A stretch of 34,580 bases of DNA from an uncultured Verrucomicrobiales bacterium (GTDB lineage: Bacteria > Verrucomicrobiota > Verrucomicrobiia > Verrucomicrobiales > DEV007), in assembly GCA_937891465.1 (NCBI GenBank), contig CALAHF010000223.1:1-34580 (forward strand). The letters are read 5' to 3'. Each line of letters opens with the position of its first letter. Positions within the stretch are counted from its first letter, which is position 1. The notes under the pieces were generated by a model. That model was not told where the DNA came from, ran no database searches, and saw only the letters and a list, made by a program, of their open reading frames with translations. Below, one piece after another: positions 16,039 to 24,110 of the stretch. The position numbers were made by a program, and so were the translations under genes.

Positions 16039-17649
16039 CTATAGCGCATCCGCACAGCGCAAACCATCGAGCGCGGCACTGACAATTCCACCGGCAAAAC
16101 CGGCGCCTTCACCACACGGATACAACCCTTCGACATCCGGGTGCTGTAGCGTTTCGTCATCGCGCGGAATCCGCACAGGTGAGCTGGTTCGCGTTTCGAA
16201 ACCGATCAAATTCGCTACGGGACTGGTGAAACCACGCATGGGTTTGTTGAAGCGAATGAGCGCTTCCTGCATCCGATTTACAATCCATTTTGGTAAAATT
16301 TGATCGAGTCGCGCCGGATTGATTCCCGGCGTATAACTCGTCGGATTCAAATTCTCCACGGTTGAATCACGGTTTTTTATGAAGTCGACAACGCGTTGAG
16401 CGGGAGCAACCTGGCCGCCACCACCTGCGATTTTCGCTGCTTGCTCGAGCTTTTTCTGAAAGCCAATTCCGTCGCCGTCTTTGATATCTTTGGGCTCGAC
16501 CGTTACGACAAATCCGCTGTTTGCGAATGGCGAATCGCGTTTGGCGAGACTCATTCCGTTCACGACGACTTCGTCGTTTTTAGTCGCTGCCGGAACAATG
16601 AATCCTCCCGGGCACATGCAAAATGAATGCACGCCCCGACCCCGAATTTTCGTCGCCAGCGTGTAACTCGCCGCCGGCAGGAGCTCGGAGCGCTTGCCGG
16701 TTTCGCTAAGATTATATTGAATCCGGTCGATCAACGGCTGCGGGTGCTCGATCCGAACGCCCACGGCAAAGGCCTTTGCCTCGGTGCGAATGTTCTTCTC
16801 TGCCAAAATTCGATAAATATCTCGCGCCGAATGACCCGTCGCCAAAATAACAGCATCGCCCGTGAACTCGCCGCCATCAGCCGTGATGACTCCTCTCGCC
16901 TTTCCGTCATCGACGATGAAATCCGCGACCTTCGTTTCAAAATGAACCTCGCCGCCCGCCGTTCGAATGCTCTCCCGCATCGCTTTCACGACGTTCGGCA
17001 AGAGGTTCGAGCCAATGTGCGGATGTGCGTCGATCAAAATCCGTTCGGGCGCTCCGTGAGCTACCAGCGTTTCATAAACCGTGCGAACCGGACCGCGTTT
17101 CGTCGCGCGCGTATACAGTTTGCCATCCGAAAATGTGCCTGCACCGCCTTCTCCGAAACAATAATTCGACTCTTCGATAACGGTTCCCTCTTTCAAAATA
17201 GGGCGCAGATCAAAACGACGCGCGGAGGCATCTTTTCCCCGCTCCAAAACAATCGGGCACCAGCCTCGCTCGATCGCCCGCAGCGCAGCAAACATTCCCG
17301 CAGGTCCGCAACCGACGATGACGACGCGTTTTGCGCCAGCTTTCACCTCTGGGTAATCCGGACGAAATTCAGGCTCTACTTCCAACTCCATGCCGATCCC
17401 TACCTCGAATCGCAAATTCACTTTGACGTCCTTTTTTCGCGCATCGATCGAGTGCTTTCGCAACCGCATTTCGTAAATCGCCTTCGGCGGAACGTTCAGC
17501 CTCCGCGAAACGGCACGAAGCTGCGCCTCTTTATCCTCAGATTTCTCCAAAGGTAAAATGACATCACAGGTTTGAGTTCGGGCTTCGCGCATAGGTAGGG
17601 AGCGTCGCACCAAGCGGGGACGATTCAAGGCAAGACCCTTCCTTCGCAT
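16039..17649 (-). CDS. FAD-dependent dehydrogenase (COG2509 family)
   Basis: I choose the ATG at 17649 (536 residues) with GAGG 11 bases upstream. The frame stays open further upstream but there overlaps the divergent gene at 17708; an ATG at 17592 is an alternative. The N-terminal domain has QTCDVILPLEKSEDKEAQLR and the IDARKKDVKVNL segment typical of COG2509. The FAD-binding motif VVIVGCGPAGMFAALRA starts at residue 109. Further signatures are GEGGAGTFSDGKLYTR, HPHIGSNLLPNVV, AVGVRIEHPQPLID and the C-terminal GLYPCGEGAGFAGGIVSAALDG. It is a cytoplasmic flavoprotein whose substrate is not established for the family. Confidence 0.9.
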   Translation of the reverse strand: MRRKGLALNRPRLVRRSLPMREARTQTCDVILPLEKSEDKEAQLRAVSRRLNVPPKAIYEMRLRKHSIDARKKDVKVNLRFEVGIGMELEVEPEFRPDYPEVKAGAKRVVIVGCGPAGMFAALRAIERGWCPIVLERGKDASARRFDLRPILKEGTVIEESNYCFGEGGAGTFSDGKLYTRATKRGPVRTVYETLVAHGAPERILIDAHPHIGSNLLPNVVKAMRESIRTAGGEVHFETKVADFIVDDGKARGVITADGGEFTGDAVILATGHSARDIYRILAEKNIRTEAKAFAVGVRIEHPQPLIDRIQYNLSETGKRSELLPAASYTLATKIRGRGVHSFCMCPGGFIVPAATKNDEVVVNGMSLAKRDSPFANSGFVVTVEPKDIKDGDGIGFQKKLEQAAKIAGGGGQVAPAQRVVDFIKNRDSTVENLNPTSYTPGINPARLDQILPKWIVNRMQEALIRFNKPMRGFTSPVANLIGFETRTSSPVRIPRDDETLQHPDVEGLYPCGEGAGFAGGIVSAALDGLRCADAL

Positions 17650-17707
17650 TACAAATTGCGCCTCGTCGTAGAATTGCCCCACTCCAAATTTCTGACATCG
17701 TATCAAC

Positions 17708-18262
17708 ATGGCCACCGACGACGACACCCCTTCCGTAACCGAATCCCTAAAACGCGAGATCGATTCTCTGATTCTGCAGCTGAATTTGGGAAAAGCTGAT
17801 GCGGTCGATTTTGTAGAAAAACACAAAGGCGATTTCAGCTCCCTGGTTGGGAAAGCCCGGGAAAAAGTCGAGTCTGGCTCGCTCCGGCAAAAGCTCGATA
17901 CCTTAAAACTGCAGCTGGCCCTTGGGAAAATGGAATCGAAAGAAGCCCTCGAAGAACAGCGCGAGAAGATCAAAGCTGCGCTCGACGATGCCAAAAAGGA
18001 GTGGGATCCGGTTCAAGACGAACTTAAAATCGCCTTCGAAGAAACCGGCGAGTCCCTCAAAACGAAGTTCGACGCCCTCGCGCTCGATTTAGGCATTCGT
18101 AAAATCGTCGCCGAAGAAGATTTAAAAATCAGGAAAGACCAAATCAAACACGAATTGGAGTCCGCTAAAGCAAAGCTCGAGCCCGCGCTTCACGAAGCCG
18201 CTGATGAGGCTAAGGAGGCCTTCCATCACGTGCGCGATAATTTGCGCTCGTTGTTTGATTGA
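17708..18262 (+). CDS. Helical protein with three internal repeats, unknown function
   Basis: The 184-residue product is almost entirely charged helix, with no signal peptide or membrane segment. Three repeats start with similar phrases: SLILQLNLGKADAVDFVEKH (about 20), TLKLQLALGKMESKEALEEQ (about 65) and ALALDLGIRKIVAEEDLKIR (about 122). Each is followed by a K/E-rich segment of ~25 residues. This suggests tandem duplication of a ~45-57-residue helical hairpin or coiled-coil unit. I recognise no family. It diverges from the FAD dehydrogenase with a ~58-bp gap, so the two may share a regulatory region. Confidence 0.8.
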   Translation: MATDDDTPSVTESLKREIDSLILQLNLGKADAVDFVEKHKGDFSSLVGKAREKVESGSLRQKLDTLKLQLALGKMESKEALEEQREKIKAALDDAKKEWDPVQDELKIAFEETGESLKTKFDALALDLGIRKIVAEEDLKIRKDQIKHELESAKAKLEPALHEAADEAKEAFHHVRDNLRSLFD

Positions 18263-18279
18263 TCGAATCGAATTCGGCG

Positions 18280-18672
18280 CTATTTCCCCAGATTTGCTTC
18301 TGGAGTCACTCGCAATTCTTCGGCGATCATCTTTGAGAAAGGCGCAAGATGGATCAAGATTGAATATCGTTGGTCTGGTGTTAACCACTGGCTTTGTTTC
18401 GAATATTGCTGCTCCACGGCTTCAACTCGTTGCTCCCGATTTGGTGTAGTAGGGGATAAATCCGGCGCATCGGGCAAGCCTGCAAAAATAGCCTCTACCA
18501 CCAATTCGCGCAATGTGTTGGTTTCGTAGCACTCAGTCAATTGCTCGTGAAATGTCGCCGTGTATTCTTCCGTGAGTCCTCGAGTGAGTTGCCACGGCTT
18601 TCGGTAAAGGATGGGTTTAGCGATCTTGAAATCTCCCGCTTCGATCAAATCGCGACACTCTTTAATTTCCAT
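18280..18672 (-). CDS. Hypothetical protein
   Basis: I do not recognise this family. The ATG at 18672 has AAGGGA just upstream and gives 130 residues; an ATG twelve codons earlier (18708) is possible. The product is soluble and mostly helical, beginning MEIKECRDLIEAGDFKIAK and containing YTATFHEQLTECYE and LVVEAIFAGLPDAPDL. It is the third gene in a minus-strand set with the genes ending at 18823 and 19858, and ends convergently close to the repeat-helix gene. Confidence 0.6.
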   Translation of the reverse strand: MEIKECRDLIEAGDFKIAKPILYRKPWQLTRGLTEEYTATFHEQLTECYETNTLRELVVEAIFAGLPDAPDLSPTTPNREQRVEAVEQQYSKQSQWLTPDQRYSILIHLAPFSKMIAEELRVTPEANLGK

Positions 18673-18822
18673 GATCCCTTCATGCAAATTTTTCGAATGT
18701 TTGAACATGGCCCCAAACTTCGATTGGCTATCGGATAATTTTGCTATCTAAAACAGGTCAACAAAGTGCTGACGATTGTGGGCCACTCGCCCAACTCGGA
18801 GCCGGGCCGGACCATGCGCAGT

Positions 18823-19818
18823 CTAAAATAACGCCGTATTCCCGATATATGATTGAATGAACTCATTTGCGATCGGTTTGAAAGAGTCTGGATTTCCTTC
18901 AACTTTCTCCCGAACCAAACTCTCCAGTTCTATTGTCACCTCCGGGCGGAAATTCGCCTCATGCTCGTGATCAATCTCAAGCTGGATTGTCGCCGAAACC
19001 AACCACTCAATGAATTCATCAGGCAGCGAAATTCGGTCACGTTGCTGAAGGAGAGTCGCAATCGCAGTCATCTTGTAAGCCGGAAACAGCTCTGGGCTTT
19101 CGATCAGTTTTTGATAGAACCCTGCAATTTTTTCAGGAATCTCACGGTCCGCTCCGGAGATGAAAATCGTTGTCGCAATTCCGATTTCTTCAGCAACTGA
19201 CGGATTTAATTTAGCCCGCCCAGAACTACGAATCCACTTATTAACCTCAGTTATAGTCGCGGTATCACAGTGCGAAAAGACTTCGTTCAACAAAACAATC
19301 GCCGCTCCAAATTCGAAGGCTTCTTCATTTATATTAAATAGGAATTCCTTCAAGTGATCGATGTGAATTTCCGCGAGCGAATCCACTGCGAGCAGTTTTT
19401 TGAGCAGCCGATCATTGATGTTCGGGTATCCCCGAGGAACCTCTTTCTCTCGCCAACTTGAGCAGGCAAGAATCAAACCAAGCGCGGAATCCGGCGGAAG
19501 ATCACTCAGCAAGGAACCAACCAGCAAATCATCAAACGGAAAGTCCTGAGTATCTGATACTCTCCACTGTGAATAAGAATTGGACTCAACTGAATTTTCG
19601 ACGTCCTCGGGGCGTAGTAGAATTTGATGCAAAACCTCTGCCAATGGGATGTCCAACTTCCTTACCGCGGTTGAGTTTACCGCTTTTGAGTTTTGATATT
19701 TAGCGAACGAAATACCACCAAGCTCCCGCTCTAGCCATTCAACCAATCGATAATCCAAGAATTCGATTTCGAAATCACGATTAAAACGAGGCATGACATC
19801 TGTGAGGAAAAATGCCAA
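18823..19818 (-). CDS. Hypothetical protein, helical
   Basis: I do not recognise this 331-residue soluble protein. The first in-frame start is a TTG at 19818, with AAGGAG nine bases upstream, which makes the rare start credible; an ATG at 19794 (MPRFNRDFEIEF) is the alternative. The sequence looks like helical repeats, for example PFDDLLVGSLLSDLPPDSAL, EFGAAIVLLNEVFSHCDTAT and SLPDEFIEWLVSATIQLEI. It follows the 508-residue gene by 39 bp on the same strand, so co-transcription is likely. Confidence 0.65.
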   Translation of the reverse strand: MAFFLTDVMPRFNRDFEIEFLDYRLVEWLERELGGISFAKYQNSKAVNSTAVRKLDIPLAEVLHQILLRPEDVENSVESNSYSQWRVSDTQDFPFDDLLVGSLLSDLPPDSALGLILACSSWREKEVPRGYPNINDRLLKKLLAVDSLAEIHIDHLKEFLFNINEEAFEFGAAIVLLNEVFSHCDTATITEVNKWIRSSGRAKLNPSVAEEIGIATTIFISGADREIPEKIAGFYQKLIESPELFPAYKMTAIATLLQQRDRISLPDEFIEWLVSATIQLEIDHEHEANFRPEVTIELESLVREKVEGNPDSFKPIANEFIQSYIGNTALF

Positions 19819-19857
19819 ATCGAACCGCTCCTTGCATGACCATGTTTTGATCTCAGG

Positions 19858-21384
19858 TCATTCATTTAAAATGAGCGCCTCCAATTCAATCTCAGGAGAT
19901 TCAAAAAATGCTGCTCCTGAAATTTTTGGCCCTAACAAATGAGGCTTCTCAGCCTTCATTTTTGCAACCCACTGCTCAAACTCACGGCGGTGCAGGCCAG
20001 AGGCGCGATGAGCCGCCCCATAAATCCAACTCGCCACAGTCCGCCCCATGGGTCCACACCAGCGTGGACAATATCGACCACAATAAATTCCACGATTAAA
20101 AACCGGATCAAATTTCGAGTATGAAAAAGTAGAGCCATCCAAAAAATCTTCGATGCAGTCGACGTATTCCAATTCTTCCGGTGATGTCACAGATTCGCCG
20201 ATCGCCTCAAAAGTCGAGCTTTCATAAGGCAGGTAATCGAACTCTTTCACTGCCTGATGATTCAGTAAAATGCTTTTTGAGAACTCCGCAGGGTCATGAT
20301 GAAAACCTGTTTCAGGGATTCTACGAATATCCGGATACTGGTCGTGCTCATCAAAAAGCCACACGAAATAGGGCTGCTTGGCTCGCTCCACTCCAAAGGC
20401 AGCCTCAGAAGTTCGAACCAACAACGATTCAATTCGATCACGCTGGTCCGTTCTTACATAAGCCGCCGCCAAAGCCGAAAGCGCTCGGTAACAGACTTCT
20501 TTCTCGGACTTCCCCTCTGCTCCCGCAAATCGTTGAAGCAGCGCGTCTTCCAGTTCTACTGGGCAGCCCCGATGTTCCCACGTCTCGATTTTTTTCAGCC
20601 ATGCTCCGTTCGACTTTAGAAAATTCTCCAGAAAATCAGCCTCATCACAAAAATAGAGTTCACCGAGCATTTTTAATTTTTGGGAAGCTCGGTCCGGCTC
20701 TCTTTTGGCCAAAACCAAATCATCGATCCATTCTCGTCGATATTCCTCGTAAGCACGTCTCGCTAAATACTCCAGCGGCCCGGACCAATCATCACGGTAT
20801 GTCCCCCATTGCCTGTAAGAATCGTATTCACGCTCATTCAGCAGCTCAACCTCCTGCACGGTCGATGCAATTTCGATAGAGAGCCGATCGAGTTCCCGCC
20901 GCGAAAAGAAACCACGCTCCTCTGCTTCTCGAAGCCGGTGAAATGCATCAACCGAAAACTCCGGATCGCGCGCCAGTTTTCGAGCCGCATTGATATATAG
21001 CGCCTTTCGCCACGGTTCGATGCGATGATAGGTCACCCACTCGACTGGATTATCAAATCGCGGCTTCCAGGAATTCGTGAGAGAACCAAATTCCATCCCC
21101 CGGGTGCTGCCCGGCGCCCCGGCAATTCGATCCAGAAACTGAATCTTCCGATTCTCAGGAAAAATCCACTCATCAACCGGCTTTCTGATTATCTTTTCAG
21201 CTGCCGCAAAAAATTGATCCGCACTCTTTTCTTGGTAGTGCCGCGTAAGATCAAGCCTCACCACTTCATATTCTGTACCCGAAGGATGAAAACAGAGCCA
21301 AATTCGCGCCCAGTTATAAAAGACCGCAGACATCATCAAAACAGCGGCACTCCAAGAGATAAAATGGCGTTTCCGACGGCTCAT
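19858..21384 (-). CDS. Hypothetical membrane-anchored protein
   Basis: I do not recognise this 508-residue protein. A basic N-terminus (MSRRKRHF) and one hydrophobic segment at about 9-32 (ISWSAAVLMMSAVFYNWARI) suggest an uncleaved signal anchor with the rest outside the cytoplasm. The remainder is rich in charged and aromatic residues, with helical segments such as REAEERGFFSRRELDRLSIE and ALSALAAAYVRTDQRDRIES. A Cys-rich stretch CGRYCPRWCG near residue 437 could bind metal or form disulphides. It heads a probable minus-strand transcription unit of three unknown genes. Confidence 0.65.
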   Translation of the reverse strand: MSRRKRHFISWSAAVLMMSAVFYNWARIWLCFHPSGTEYEVVRLDLTRHYQEKSADQFFAAAEKIIRKPVDEWIFPENRKIQFLDRIAGAPGSTRGMEFGSLTNSWKPRFDNPVEWVTYHRIEPWRKALYINAARKLARDPEFSVDAFHRLREAEERGFFSRRELDRLSIEIASTVQEVELLNEREYDSYRQWGTYRDDWSGPLEYLARRAYEEYRREWIDDLVLAKREPDRASQKLKMLGELYFCDEADFLENFLKSNGAWLKKIETWEHRGCPVELEDALLQRFAGAEGKSEKEVCYRALSALAAAYVRTDQRDRIESLLVRTSEAAFGVERAKQPYFVWLFDEHDQYPDIRRIPETGFHHDPAEFSKSILLNHQAVKEFDYLPYESSTFEAIGESVTSPEELEYVDCIEDFLDGSTFSYSKFDPVFNRGIYCGRYCPRWCGPMGRTVASWIYGAAHRASGLHRREFEQWVAKMKAEKPHLLGPKISGAAFFESPEIELEALILNE

Positions 21385-21468
21385 TGGAATTAGGACGAAT
21401 CAATACCGTGGAAATTAGATGGTTGTTTAATGGGAATCACTCAGGATAGAATTACACCACGATCACTG

Positions 21469-21522
21469 TTCACGAACCAACCCTGTCCATTCATCGAACG
21501 CACCCTGTTCGTTCGTGAAAAC
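21469..21522. repeat. Palindromic element copy 6
   Basis: The outer arms CACGAAC and GTTCGTG pair, and the right half ACCCTGTTCGTTCGTGAAAA matches the consensus. The left inner arm reads AACCCTGTCC where other copies have AACAGGGTC, so the inner stem is lost or inverted in this copy. Confidence 0.8.
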
Positions 21523-21729
21523 GAGATCGCGACGGTTCGACGTGAGTTTTCTAGGAAAAATAATTTTCGGGCTCTGGAGCACCTCAAATTCGGAGCTCTT
21601 TCCTACCGAACGGGTTTAAGCGCAACCCCAGACTCAGTTCCAGAGCTACCGCTATCAGAATAATCAACGCTGTGAGCATGGGGAAAGCGCGCTCGTTTAG
21701 AAAAAATTTAATTAAAGTGATTATATAGC

Positions 21730-21765
21730 TTGACGAATGCCATTAAATCCCGATAAAAATGGCAT
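21730..21765 (+). promoter_or_regulatory. Candidate promoter with overlapping inverted-repeat operator
   Basis: TTGACG (21730-21735) and ATAAAA (21753-21758) are separated by 17 bp and resemble a sigma-70 promoter. The arms ATGCCATT (21737-21744) and AATGGCAT (21758-21765) are an 8-bp perfect inverted repeat bracketing the -10 region. The downstream gene encodes a small ribbon-helix-helix-like protein, so autorepression through this site is plausible. Confidence 0.5.
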
Positions 21766-21795
21766 ACTTATTCGCTAAAACGGTGAATTCATTGA

Positions 21796-22023
21796 ATGGC
21801 CAGACCAAAAAATACGCTCAAGACTGTGCAAGTCACGATCTCGACGACCGAACAGGTGAAGGATGTCCTTGAGGCACTCACTAATTCGGGGATGTACGGC
21901 AAGAATGCCGCGGACACGGCCCAGCGTCTGATGCTGGAACGAATCCGCGACCTTCAGCAAACTGGTATGGCCCCCCGGCCTACGTTCAATGGCTCCACCG
22001 TTGTATCGAATGATGATAACTGA
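21796..22023 (+). CDS. Small ribbon-helix-helix-like DNA-binding protein
   Basis: The 75-residue product begins with a basic tail (MARPKNTLK), then a beta-strand-like segment TVQVTIST. Two predicted helices follow, EQVKDVLEALTNSG and AADTAQRLMLERIRDLQQ, in the order expected for a CopG/Arc-type RHH fold. RHH proteins bind DNA as dimers and often repress their own promoter. The assignment rests on pattern, not on a family I can name. A small acidic protein is encoded 42 bp downstream. An alternative is a short coiled-coil adaptor. Confidence 0.65.
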   Translation: MARPKNTLKTVQVTISTTEQVKDVLEALTNSGMYGKNAADTAQRLMLERIRDLQQTGMAPRPTFNGSTVVSNDDN

Positions 22024-22065
22024 CCTTATTCATTCATTCCTATAACCTCCTGACCCCACACTGCT

Positions 22066-22296
22066 ATGTTCCCAGACGACTCAAATCCCGCTCAAACGGC
22101 TGAAAACCTCCGCGTTCTCGACGCTGGAGCAGACGATGCGAAGTACGCATTCGAAAATGACGCTGAATTCCGCAACACATTCGAAGAAGAACTCCGGACG
22201 CTTGCTGAGGAAATCGTGCAAAGCCACCCCAGTTTGACTCAGCTTTTGCTGTCGATGAGCCAGCCGGAAATGAACCCGGTTCACGGCAAGAACTAA
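22066..22296 (+). CDS. Small acidic hypothetical protein
   Basis: The 76-residue product is acidic and helical (AKYAFENDAEFRNTFEEELR, then TLAEEIVQSHPSLTQLLLSM), with no membrane segment. I recognise no family. It probably shares a transcript with the RHH-like gene 42 bp upstream. The pairing of a small DNA-binding protein with a small acidic partner recalls toxin-antitoxin or phage regulator pairs, but neither protein resembles a known toxin. Confidence 0.55.
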   Translation: MFPDDSNPAQTAENLRVLDAGADDAKYAFENDAEFRNTFEEELRTLAEEIVQSHPSLTQLLLSMSQPEMNPVHGKN

Positions 22297-22304
22297 CCCA
22301 CTCT

Positions 22305-22324
22305 CACCACCCTAAAAGGTGGTG
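22305..22324 (+). terminator. Hairpin after the RHH/acidic gene pair
   Basis: CACCACC (22305-22311) and GGTGGTG (22318-22324) form a perfect 7-bp stem with a 6-nt loop, 8 bp after the stop codon. There is no T-run, so it may stabilise the 3' end rather than terminate by itself. Confidence 0.45.
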
Positions 22325-22516
22325 CAGAATTCTGGACTCGATTCAGCAATTTCCTGCAAAGGTTGCAGGCTCCTCTTCTCAATCAACACGGCTTATTACA
22401 AGCCAAGCTGGGGGAGGAATCGGATTCGGGGTAAATGGACTCTACAAACTTCCATTTGGGCGCGAAAGTGTGCAGAAATCCATTGAATTTACGATATTTC
22501 CAGTAAATCATAATAA

Positions 22517-24063
22517 ATGATGGAACGCTCGATCGCGTTATCGGTACGTATGCTGTGTTTTGGCATTGGTTGGCGGAGGTTCAGTTTGACGCTAATGTAT
22601 TGGGCGGCGTCGCGAGCCTATGAGGATGGGGTTCGTCAGCAGATTCTTACAATCGGGACAACAACGGCCACGAGTCTGGACGGGCAGCTGGTTGAGACGC
22701 TGGCAAAGGACAATGACGACTCGGTTCGACCGCGCCTCGCAAATCGACTGACGGGAATTTGGCAGGTCCCTGCGGGCGCCGAAATCGAGATGTCGCTTCA
22801 GCTGGTGGAAAAGACTGGTAACAGTCTGGCAAGCGTCCTTCTACGGACATGCAGGTCGTGAAAGAGACGATGGCTTCGAATGCGGAGATTGAGTCTGCTT
22901 TTGAGGAACGCCCTAAATCGTCCGGACTCAAGCGAGAAGTGCCATCTCGTACTCCGTTCGACAAATCCCGACAGATGTTTCTTGAGGCTTTCGGTAAAAG
23001 TGTTCCGGCGAATATTTCAGCAGCGGGTCCTATTAAAAACGGATCTGAAATTGTTGCCGTTCTTGCGATGCAGGGTCGAGTGCGTCCGGAAAATTTCGCG
23101 TGGTATTCGCTTCTAGGATGAGAGCAGCTACTCGTTCTAGCAGGTTTGATCCCCGGACTACTGGCTTTGTTTTGGGTGGGATTCGGAATTTCGAATGAGT
23201 TGAAGGGATTGCAAAACGGAATGGAGACGGTTGCTGAAGGTTGTTACGATTTCCGCCTCCCTGAAAATGGACCCACTGAATTCCAGTCAGTCCATATCAT
23301 CTTCAACAAGATGGCTGAGAGTCTTGAGGCAAGTAATGTGAAGATCCACAACTCGATCGAAGAGATTCAAGTGGCTCGCCAACAGGCTGAAGTGGCAAAA
23401 GAAGCGAAATCCGATTTCCTGGCGAACATGAGTCATGAAATTCGCACACCGATGAACGGCGACGAAAAAAACCACTTGGTGCACCTTTTATACAAACCTG
23501 TCAGCGAGCTAAAGTTGATGCGTGCGCTCGTCGAAGTGCTCCATCACTCCGTCGGCACAACGATTCCAGCGAGTTTGATGCACACTTCCGCAGACGGTGG
23601 TGGAACCACAGTTGGCAAATTCGCCGACCAACACGCAGCGCAAATTCTCGTTGTTGAGGACGTTTTGATGAACCAAAAAATCGCCTGAATGGTTTTGCAA
23701 AAACTCGGTTACGAAAACATTCTCTTTGCCAACAATGGCGAGGAAGGTGTCGAAAAAGTCCTCGCAGGTGGCGTCGATTTGATTTTTATGGACCTCCAAA
23801 TGCCGGTGATGGGCAGGATTGATGCGACCTTGAAAATTCGCGAGAGCTTCCACCTTGAACGGCAGCCACTGATCATTGCAATGACCGGCCACGCTCTGGC
23901 AGGTGTGAAAGACAGCTGCCTCCAGGCAGGAATGGATGCTTACATTACCAAACCGATCAGCGTGGATGATGTGAAGCGTTCGTTTGCCGAAGTTTACAAC
24001 AAAGCAGCCCACGCAACCGCCACGACCGCGAACAGCGCGAACGCCCCGTTCGCCCAAGCGTGA
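22517..24063 (+). pseudogene. Hybrid sensor histidine kinase, decayed
   Basis: The remnant reads as sensor region, membrane helix ([17 protein letters not shown]), HAMP domain ([16 protein letters not shown]), coiled coil, H-box ([16 protein letters not shown]), the end of one receiver domain ([19 protein letters not shown]) and a second receiver ([14 protein letters not shown], then LIFMDLQMPVMG, TKPIS). Lesions are a frameshift near 22845 (one base missing before MQVVKETMAS), an in-frame TGA at 23119, a large internal deletion after the H-box at ~23460 that removed the rest of the dimerisation domain, the ATPase domain and most of receiver 1, and a TGA at 23686 inside receiver 2. It cannot act as a kinase. 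The receiver after 23689 might still be made if a start is used there, but I think this unlikely. Confidence 0.85.
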
Positions 24064-24110
24064 TTTCGGGCCTTGTGTCCTCCCGATTCATTCGCTTACG
24101 ATGCCGTTCC

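Larger units (their letters stand above)
21385..21795. other. Intergenic region upstream of the RHH gene
   Basis: This 411-bp divergent spacer holds a palindromic element (21469-21522) and, near its right end, the promoter and inverted repeat listed separately. No gene is evident. Confidence 0.5.

Noticed and set aside
17650-17994. N-terminal extension of the FAD dehydrogenase
   Set aside because: It overlaps the divergent repeat-helix gene over nearly 290 bp and reads as Ser/Arg-rich antisense sequence not found in the family.
23689-24063. Separate single-domain response regulator gene
   Set aside because: The frame directly continues the hybrid kinase receiver across a TGA in the middle of its first helix, and lacks the N-terminal acidic strand needed for phosphorylation.
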